Below are positions 1 through 5,221 of a stretch of DNA of 9,030 bases, piece after piece; the stretch's first letter is position 1; each line of letters starts with the position of its first letter. The notes under the pieces were generated by a model that was not told the DNA's origin, made no database searches, and saw only the letters and a list, made by a program, of their open reading frames with translations. Location: NCBI GenBank assembly GCA_027026055.1, contig JALVPA010000189.1, positions 1-9,030 of the forward strand. The letters are read 5' to 3'. Position numbers and translations under genes: made by a program. The DNA comes from Campylobacteraceae bacterium (GTDB taxonomy: Bacteria; Campylobacterota; Campylobacteria; Campylobacterales; Sulfurovaceae).

Positions 1-142
1 TAGCCCTTATCAACGTCGTCTTCCCCGCCCCATTCGGTCCCATCACTGCTATACGTTCTCCGCTTTTGACGCTCAAGTCGACTCCGTCAAGTACTCTACT
101 ACCCATAAAATACTTGACCGCTCGGTGCACTTCGACAACCAT
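1..142 (-). CDS. nosF: NosF, ABC transporter ATP-binding protein (N-terminal part, cut by window edge)
   Basis: Only the first 47 residues are in the window. They form the start of an ABC-type ATPase: a short first strand, then VKSGERIAVMGPNGAGKTT, whose Walker A (P-loop) lies at residues 35-43. NosF is the cytoplasmic ATPase that partners the membrane protein NosY and periplasmic NosD in supplying what the CuZ site of nitrous oxide reductase needs, probably sulfur. The ATG overlaps the nosH stop codon by one base (TGATG), and AAGGA lies 9 bases upstream, so it is probably translationally coupled to nosH. Walker B, the signature motif and the rest lie beyond position 1. The ABC ATPase call is secure from the P-loop; the NosF identity comes mainly from its place in the nos operon. 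Confidence 0.9.
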   Translation of the reverse strand, partial: MVVEVHRAVKYFMGSRVLDGVDLSVKSGERIAVMGPNGAGKTTLIRA

Positions 143-1053
143 CAGACAAGATCCTTCAATCTGAATTCATAATTGTACGCATCGGTATGGCACACATCCA
201 AACAGCGACCGCACAAAGTACAGTCACCGTTGACAACAAGCTCGGTATCAATTCCTTTTTCTTTGCGTTTTTTATCGTATTTAGGTTTGATAAATTCCAA
301 CACATGATCTTCGAAGCAAGCATTCAGACATGCACCGCAATGATCGCACTTGTTCATGTCCCATTTCATTTTAGTCATACTTGCCCATCCCAGCATATTG
401 TATGTCGTACCGACAGGACAGATATATTTGCACCAAGCTCTTCTCGAATAAAAGATCTCTATCGATAAAACGACAACAACCCATACGATCCCTAAGCTCC
501 ATCCGTATGTAATCATGCGACTAAGGTAACCGATGGGATTGATCACTTCAAAAACGAGATAACCGTCTATTGCGGCGGCAATAAGAAAAATCGCCCAAAA
601 AACGAAACGTACGTGCGGTGAAAATTCATGCTCTTTGATGATTTTTTTACGTACCAAAATTTGATGGATACGTTCACCTATTTCACTCAAAAAACCATAC
701 GGACACACCCAAGCGCAATAGCTTTTTCCTCCTACCAAAAAATAAAATCCTATCAGCGTCAAACTTCCGATGATAACATTAGTGTGAAAATGATGTTCCG
801 AGGCAAAAATTTCCAAAGCGGTAAACGGATCGATTAGATGAAACCCCAAAAGCCTGGAACCGTTCAACGTTCCTTCCAACAATTGCAAATCGATATGAAA
901 AGAGAGGAAAAAAAGTACATTGATTATGATGATGCTCAACCATCGCCATGCTCTTATCGTTAAACGCAACTTTCCGTTTTTATCTTTATAATAAAGCGTT
1001 TTAAAGATCGGCGCATCTATCAAATCTTTCGCTTTTGCATGATACTTATCCAT
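142..1053 (-). CDS. nosH: NosH, membrane-bound NapH-type iron-sulfur protein
   Basis: This 303-residue protein is built like NapH. Four hydrophobic segments lie near residues 37-53, 92-108, 148-169 and 185-203. Two CxxxCP motifs (C113/C117 and C208/C212) lie near membrane segment ends. Two C-terminal 4Fe-4S ferredoxin motifs follow (C236, C239, C242, C246 and C278, C281, C284, C288). In W. succinogenes NosH is part of the NosG-C1-C2-H module that carries electrons from the quinone pool toward NosZ; as with NapH, it is thought to take part in menaquinol oxidation. AAGGA lies 6 bases before the ATG. It follows nosC2 after 49 bases, the widest gap inside the nosB-nosF run; I see no promoter or terminator in that gap. 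Its stop overlaps the nosF start by one base. A general NapH/CcoG-like relative is the alternative, but context makes NosH clear. Confidence 0.93.
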   Translation of the reverse strand: MDKYHAKAKDLIDAPIFKTLYYKDKNGKLRLTIRAWRWLSIIIINVLFFLSFHIDLQLLEGTLNGSRLLGFHLIDPFTALEIFASEHHFHTNVIIGSLTLIGFYFLVGGKSYCAWVCPYGFLSEIGERIHQILVRKKIIKEHEFSPHVRFVFWAIFLIAAAIDGYLVFEVINPIGYLSRMITYGWSLGIVWVVVVLSIEIFYSRRAWCKYICPVGTTYNMLGWASMTKMKWDMNKCDHCGACLNACFEDHVLEFIKPKYDKKRKEKGIDTELVVNGDCTLCGRCLDVCHTDAYNYEFRLKDLV

Positions 1054-1102
1054 TTCTCATCCTTTTTTAATTCGGCGATCCGTATTGCGTCATATTCGAT
1101 TT

Positions 1103-1627
1103 TTATTTTCTTTCGAGTTTTTCGGAAAATCGGCCTATCTCTTCGGAAAGTGCTTTGATTTGTTCATCATTCATCTTACTCAATAATCCGTACATGACAT
1201 AATTTTTTCTTGTACCGCTCTTAAATTCCGAAAGCGCACTATATACTTCTTTCGCACTTTTACCGATAAGTTTCGGACCGATAATTCCTTCTCCGTTGAC
1301 CCCGTGACACGAGGCACACTTTTGTTTATATAACGGGCTTACGTCAAATGCCGCCAAATTTCCCGCCTTATTTTTCAATGCCTGCAATTTGGCTTCGACC
1401 TCTTTTCTTTTTTTCTCCCGTTCTTTTTCCATTTCCATATCATCGGATTTCGTTTCGTTCTTTTTTTCTATCGATTGCACTGTCCGTTCGAGCTTCACTT
1501 CCATTTTCGTTTTTGCAATAATGTTACGAATCTCTTCGAGTTTATGCACCTCTTTATCGGATTGATACATTTTGAACATCGCCGCCAAAGCGAGAATTGT
1601 CGTTACCGCCGCAATAACATGTTTCAT
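1103..1627 (-). CDS. nosC2: NosC2, membrane-anchored monoheme cytochrome c
   Basis: This 174-residue protein has one uncleaved-looking hydrophobic N-terminal segment (about residues 3-19). A long charged stretch rich in Lys and Glu follows (about 22-90) and looks like a helical or coiled-coil stalk. The cytochrome c domain holds one CxxCH heme site (C104, C107, H108); M145 is the likely distal ligand. It should sit in the periplasm, tethered to the inner membrane, and carry electrons between NosG/NosH and NosZ. Its C-terminal domain resembles that of NosC1 (IGPKLIGK against IGPALLGK, then similar spacing to Met and a final amphipathic helix), suggesting duplication. The start overlaps the nosC1 stop as ATGA, and GAGGAG lies 9 bases upstream. 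The numbering C1/C2 follows the Wolinella gene order. Confidence 0.87.
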   Translation of the reverse strand: MKHVIAAVTTILALAAMFKMYQSDKEVHKLEEIRNIIAKTKMEVKLERTVQSIEKKNETKSDDMEMEKEREKKRKEVEAKLQALKNKAGNLAAFDVSPLYKQKCASCHGVNGEGIIGPKLIGKSAKEVYSALSEFKSGTRKNYVMYGLLSKMNDEQIKALSEEIGRFSEKLERK

Positions 1628-2205
1628 TTTTTTTGACTCCTCATCTGTTGAATTTCTTTGTTGAATCGCTCTATCTCTTTTGCTATCGCTTTCAACCGCT
1701 TTTCTTCTATTCGATTGACCAACTGTTTCATCAAAGGATTTTGCTTCTTACCGTTTTTAAACGCCATAATACGGTTGAAAATATACTCGGCGTCTTTACC
1801 CAGTAGCGCAGGACCGATTACACCGTTCGCATAATCGTCGTGACATGCGGAACAAAGCAAACGATAATCGGGGCTCAGTTGTTGCACCATCAATGTAATT
1901 TGTACCTTTTCGTAAGGCGAACGTATATCCCGATATGCATCCAACTCTGTTCTCACCTTCGATGTCGCTTCTTTATACATATCCGTTTCTTGACCATTTT
2001 CGCTATTGTACGAATAATAAAATTCACCGGTATTTTTTTTGGTTTTTTTATCCGCTTTCTTATCGAATTTTACGGCGCCTTCGGTAACGACAATACCTTC
2101 TGTCGGAGAAAGTTGTCGATATTCTTTGTCGTCGTTTTCTCGAGAACATCCGACAATATATAACATTGTCACCGCAATAATCATTCTCACCGTTTTTTTA
2201 TCCAT
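1624..2205 (-). CDS. nosC1: NosC1, monoheme cytochrome c, predicted lipoprotein
   Basis: The start is placed at 2205, giving 193 residues, because AAGGA lies 8 bases upstream; the ATG at 2238 lies deeper inside nosG without such a site. The chosen start gives a normal signal: MDKK, a hydrophobic core, then the lipobox IVGC with C20, predicting a lipid-anchored periplasmic protein. A polar, Lys/Glu-rich region (about 21-110) precedes a small cytochrome c domain with one CxxCH (C118, C121, H122) and probable axial M159. Its role is electron transfer in the NosG-C1-C2-H chain to nitrous oxide reductase. It overlaps nosG by 8 bases and nosC2 by 4, so translation is probably coupled. The lipid anchor is inferred from the motif only. 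Confidence 0.87.
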   Translation of the reverse strand: MDKKTVRMIIAVTMLYIVGCSRENDDKEYRQLSPTEGIVVTEGAVKFDKKADKKTKKNTGEFYYSYNSENGQETDMYKEATSKVRTELDAYRDIRSPYEKVQITLMVQQLSPDYRLLCSACHDDYANGVIGPALLGKDAEYIFNRIMAFKNGKKQNPLMKQLVNRIEEKRLKAIAKEIERFNKEIQQMRSQKK

Positions 2206-2992
2206 TGTCGTTTTCCTTGGAACGCTTGTATACATCACTGTATTGTGCGTACGGAATAATATTGAGTACCTTTGTCGGACAAAGCTCTACACACGCACCG
2301 CAACCGACACACGCTTCTCTAATTTCGGGAACGATTCCGCCTCCTTTTGCCACCATTCCTATCGCTTGTTTCGGATCGGGTTCGTACGGACACATATCGG
2401 CACAAATCGTACAAATCTTCCCGATATTTTTATCAAGTCGCTGTAAAAGCGTTTTTTGGAGCTTGACCTTTTCGGGATCATCATCGCGTATCACTACCTT
2501 GTGTGTTTTTCTCTCTTCTTCTGTCAATACCGCCGTATGCTCATAAATAGGCGCTATCATCTCTTCGGTGACTTTTTCATTTCTCAGTGCGATACAAGCA
2601 CTTTCGTTCACGACAACCGCCACTCCCATATGTATCTTCTCGATCGTGTTTGCCTCGTGATCGAGAGCCCCCGTAGGGCAAGCAAGAACACACGGAAAAG
2701 CCTCGCATAAATAACAGCCGCGTTCCAACGGAGCGATATAAGCAGTACCGACACCTGCTTTCCCGTCTACATCTTCGAGCTTGATCGCATCATACGGACA
2801 AACTTGCAAACATTGCCCGCATTTAATGCACATTGCAAGAAAATTTTTTTCTTCCACTGCACCGGGAGGTCGCAATTTGTTCCCGGTAGAAACAAAATCC
2901 TTTGCAGCCCAGATTCCGCCTGCGCCGGCAATACCCAATACACCAAGCCCTACGATCTGCTTCATGAAGTCACGTCGTTTTGTCTCTTTCAT
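2198..2992 (-). CDS. nosG: NosG, periplasmic NapG-type polyferredoxin
   Basis: This 264-residue protein starts with a twin-arginine-like signal (KRRDFMKQ, residues 5-12, then a hydrophobic stretch to about 30), so it is probably exported folded by Tat with its clusters in place. Cysteine groups for four 4Fe-4S clusters are visible: C55/C58/C61/C65, C93/C96/C101/C105, a third from C194/C197/C201 probably completed by distant C133, and C228/C231/C234/C238. It is related to NapG and is expected to pair with NosH and pass electrons on to NosC1/NosC2. Its start overlaps the nosD stop as ATGA and has only a weak purine-rich site before it, consistent with coupling to nosD; the 3' end overlaps nosC1 by 8 bases. 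The wide gap between C133 and C194 separates it from ordinary NapG. Confidence 0.93.
   Translation of the reverse strand: MKETKRRDFMKQIVGLGVLGIAGAGGIWAAKDFVSTGNKLRPPGAVEEKNFLAMCIKCGQCLQVCPYDAIKLEDVDGKAGVGTAYIAPLERGCYLCEAFPCVLACPTGALDHEANTIEKIHMGVAVVVNESACIALRNEKVTEEMIAPIYEHTAVLTEEERKTHKVVIRDDDPEKVKLQKTLLQRLDKNIGKICTICADMCPYEPDPKQAIGMVAKGGGIVPEIREACVGCGACVELCPTKVLNIIPYAQYSDVYKRSKENDNG
2214..2218 (-). promoter_or_regulatory. Ribosome binding site that sets the nosC1 start
   Basis: On the minus strand AAGGA lies 8 bases before the ATG at 2205, inside the end of nosG. It favours that start over the ATG at 2238 and makes the protein begin with a clean lipoprotein signal. Confidence 0.75.
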
Positions 2993-4239
2993 CTTTTAAT
3001 CCGTCCTTCGTACATTCTCGGATGGTCGTCTTTAACGAGCTTTACCGGCTCGGAAAAAGGTGCCAACTTCGCCAGAAAGTTCAATATCGAAATAATCGGC
3101 GATCCGTAAAAAAACTTCAAGTTCGGGTTAAGTAACCATATTTTATCCGCATACGCGTAGTAGACATACGGTGTATCACCTATGCCGTTGCCATCTTTAT
3201 CGAACCCTTCGTAATCGTCCCAATAGTTTTCATCGAAAATATTTTCGGTTACTTTCGTATTGTACGAATCGTTGACCACATTTTCGATATTACCCTTAAA
3301 TATGTTGCTGACAAACTTATTGTGCAAACTGAGCGAATGAAAATGTATCCCTTCGCTGTTGTAGATGATACGATTGCCCTCAATGACATTAACGCTTTCA
3401 GGATCGAAGGGAGAACGGTCGATATACAATCCTCTGGCACAATAGATGATCGTATTGTTTTTTATCGTGAAATTGCTCGCATCTTTCAGTCCTATTCCCA
3501 GACCTGTCGTACCCAAAGAATTTTCAACGATGTTGTCCGTCGCTATCGTATCGCGCGAGTACATAAAAAAGATTCCTACGGAGTTGTGTTTATAAATATT
3601 TTTTCTGACGATATTTTTCCCAGCATACATAAAATGTAGCGAATACCTTCCGTATTCTCCTCGATTTTTTTCGATAATGTTTCCATGAGAATACCACACT
3701 ACAAAATCGCGCGATTTGTACAAAACGTTACCCTGAAGTATGTTGTCATTACTATACCATAATCGAATACCATCTCCCCTCAAACCTAACGGAAACGGCT
3801 TGGACTGTATATAGTTACCTTTGATTTCGGAACGACTCACTTGGGCCATATCGATACCGAAAAGCGTATCAACAATTCGATTATGCAAAATATGGCAACG
3901 CGAAACGTTTTTCATGGAAATACCCGCATCGATCCTTTCGTGTTCGGCCCCACTGTGGCGTATCGTAAGATTTTGCAAGGTAACATCGGAGCTTCGTATC
4001 GTAACCACCGTGCCGTTTCCGTCCCCTTCGATAATCGCTTTTTGATCCTTACCGTCGATTATCAAAGGTTTGTCTATCACGATATTACCGCGATATACAC
4101 CGGCCGGAAGCTCCAATTTGGAACCGGGTTTTGCGGCATCTATCGCATTTTGAAGTAAAGACGCCGATAGTGTCGTATGCGTCACGATAGCCACTATCGC
4201 CGAAGTTATCGTCGCTTTCCGTATATACGCCATTTCCAT
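2989..4239 (-). CDS. nosD: NosD, periplasmic beta-helix protein for CuZ assembly
   Basis: This 416-residue protein has an N-terminal Sec signal (hydrophobic about residues 8-24, possible cleavage after SAS at 25-27) and a right-handed parallel beta-helix. The helix is seen as many short repeats of the type G-I/N-x-I-x-x-N from about residue 50 to 340 (CASH/PbH1 type). The segment NYWDDYEGFDKDGNGIGDTP (338-357) and a final hydrophobic piece with SPIISILNFLAKL (380-392) are typical of NosD. It works with the NosFY transporter in maturing the copper-sulfur CuZ site of NosZ. It starts 20 bases after nosB. Two starts are possible: ATG at 4239, or ATG at 4233, which is better spaced from a weak AGAG site; the two differ by two residues. 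The stop overlaps nosG. Confidence 0.95.
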   Translation of the reverse strand: MEMAYIRKATITSAIVAIVTHTTLSASLLQNAIDAAKPGSKLELPAGVYRGNIVIDKPLIIDGKDQKAIIEGDGNGTVVTIRSSDVTLQNLTIRHSGAEHERIDAGISMKNVSRCHILHNRIVDTLFGIDMAQVSRSEIKGNYIQSKPFPLGLRGDGIRLWYSNDNILQGNVLYKSRDFVVWYSHGNIIEKNRGEYGRYSLHFMYAGKNIVRKNIYKHNSVGIFFMYSRDTIATDNIVENSLGTTGLGIGLKDASNFTIKNNTIIYCARGLYIDRSPFDPESVNVIEGNRIIYNSEGIHFHSLSLHNKFVSNIFKGNIENVVNDSYNTKVTENIFDENYWDDYEGFDKDGNGIGDTPYVYYAYADKIWLLNPNLKFFYGSPIISILNFLAKLAPFSEPVKLVKDDHPRMYEGRIKR

Positions 4240-4259
4240 TCTCTTTTTCTAACCGGACG

Positions 4260-5045
4260 TCACGTTCGAAGAGTTTGTTTCTTTTTGTACTTACGTTTTG
4301 CCGCAATCGCTAAAATACTCAAAATACTAATCGCTACCAACAGCCAAAAACCGATTGTCGGATAGGAATGTGTCGTAAATTGCGCCACCTTACCGTCTCC
4401 AAATACCGTTGGCGTGAAAGGTTTTATCTTAAAAGCGCCCCATTCATGCATATGGTGACCGTACCAGTAAAGCCAATAAGAATAAAAACCGATAAAGATT
4501 ACGGGCAATAATACAGGTATCCACATCAACAAATTTAAAATACGATTATCGTAAAGCATGAACATTACCATCAACCATGCGACGAAAACCAACGCATACG
4601 GAGCGATCATTCTTAAATAAGGGGCGCCCCTTTCCATAGGATCCATACCGATATAGTGGTTGATCGTATTCATCTCATGCACATCGCCGCTAAAGCCGTC
4701 GAAATGATAAAATACGGGAATACCTTCCGGAAAAGCGTCCTTCGGATAATTGGGCGCTTCAAGCGAAACATACCAAATCGGTGCGGTAACCACATTTAGT
4801 TCCGCATCGTCCTCGATCATTTTTTTCAAATCGTTCGCATCCTCCTTGGGTGTATTGGGCGAAACATACCTGCCTTTCTGATAATAGTTCCACACTTGTA
4901 CCGTCAGATCCGAAAGTTTATCGCCTTTGCCTTGACGTCCCATCTCAACGACATTATGGGTAAGCACGGCGGGAATAACAAACCAATACAATAAAATACC
5001 CAATGCCAATAATGTAAAAAATCTCGATTTCGTCAAAGAGTCCAT
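4260..5045 (-). CDS. nosB: NosB, four-helix membrane protein of clade II nos clusters
   Basis: This 261-residue protein has membrane segments at about residues 9-29, 147-165, 169-194 and 231-249. The positive-inside rule (K6/R8 before the first, KRKYKKK after the last) puts both ends in the cytoplasm and the two large loops, about 30-146 and 195-230, in the periplasm. The first loop ends in a His/Met group (H123, M125, H130, M134, M137); the second starts with HHMH (197-200). NosB is found directly after nosZ in clade II clusters and is needed for N2O respiration in W. succinogenes, but its biochemical role is not established. A good Shine-Dalgarno (AAGGA, 7 bases before ATG) supports the start. 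It is 176 bases from nosZ and has its own putative Crp/Fnr-type promoter. The identity rests on position and topology rather than a catalytic motif. Confidence 0.85.
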   Translation of the reverse strand: MDSLTKSRFFTLLALGILLYWFVIPAVLTHNVVEMGRQGKGDKLSDLTVQVWNYYQKGRYVSPNTPKEDANDLKKMIEDDAELNVVTAPIWYVSLEAPNYPKDAFPEGIPVFYHFDGFSGDVHEMNTINHYIGMDPMERGAPYLRMIAPYALVFVAWLMVMFMLYDNRILNLLMWIPVLLPVIFIGFYSYWLYWYGHHMHEWGAFKIKPFTPTVFGDGKVAQFTTHSYPTIGFWLLVAISILSILAIAAKRKYKKKQTLRT

Positions 5046-5103
5046 TTTTCGTTCCTTTCGTTAGAAAACATTACGTTTATCTCCATATTCCCATGATCGT
5101 TTT

Positions 5104-5109
5104 ATTATA
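5104..5109 (-). promoter_or_regulatory. Putative -10 element (TATAAT) of nosB promoter
   Basis: On the minus strand this is a perfect TATAAT preceded by GGGA. If it is the -10 box, transcription would start near 5097, giving a leader of about 52 bases to the nosB ATG. No good -35 hexamer lies at normal spacing; instead the palindrome at 5132-5145 is centred about 41.5 bases upstream of the predicted start, where a Crp/Fnr-family activator would replace the -35 contact. The call rests on sequence match and spacing only. Confidence 0.55.
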
Positions 5110-5131
5110 TCCCACTCCATGGAGATCGAGA

Positions 5132-5145
5132 TTGACAAATATCAA
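5132..5145. promoter_or_regulatory. Crp/Fnr-type box upstream of nosB
   Basis: The plus strand reads TTGACAAATATCAA, a TTGA-N6-TCAA palindrome one base away from the Fnr consensus TTGAT-N4-ATCAA. Its centre is about 41.5 bases before the start predicted from the TATAAT at 5104-5109, the classical class II activator position. In W. succinogenes Crp/Fnr-family Nss regulators control nitrate, NO and N2O respiration genes, so one of these is the likely binder. Which regulator binds cannot be read from the site. Confidence 0.6.
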
Positions 5146-5189
5146 GTTAAACGATATTTATAGAGTTGATTATTTTTTATTATGGAGAA

Positions 5190-5212
5190 GCGACGACGAA
5201 AATTCTCGTCGC
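5190..5212 (-). other. Stem-loop 9 bases after the nosZ stop
   Basis: A 7-bp perfect GC-rich stem (GCGACGA with TCGTCGC) closes a 9-base AT-rich loop directly downstream of nosZ. In the minus-strand transcript it is followed by CUUCUCCAUAAU, not a run of U, so it is not a standard intrinsic terminator. It could protect the nosZ mRNA 3' end, mark a processing site, or weakly reduce read-through into nosB. The fold is clear by eye; the function is inferred. Confidence 0.5.
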
Positions 5213-5221
5213 CACATTGGT

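Noticed and set aside
1054..1102. Gap between nosC2 and nosH as a possible promoter
   Set aside because: Only a good ribosome site is visible; there is no TATAAT-like element with an activator box and no hairpin.
2206..2238. N-terminal extension of NosC1 from the ATG at 2238
   Set aside because: It lies deeper inside nosG and lacks a suitable ribosome site; the ATG at 2205 gives a proper lipoprotein signal.
3249..3639. Small open frames on both strands within nosD
   Set aside because: The NosD beta-helix frame runs intact through the region; the others are chance frames.
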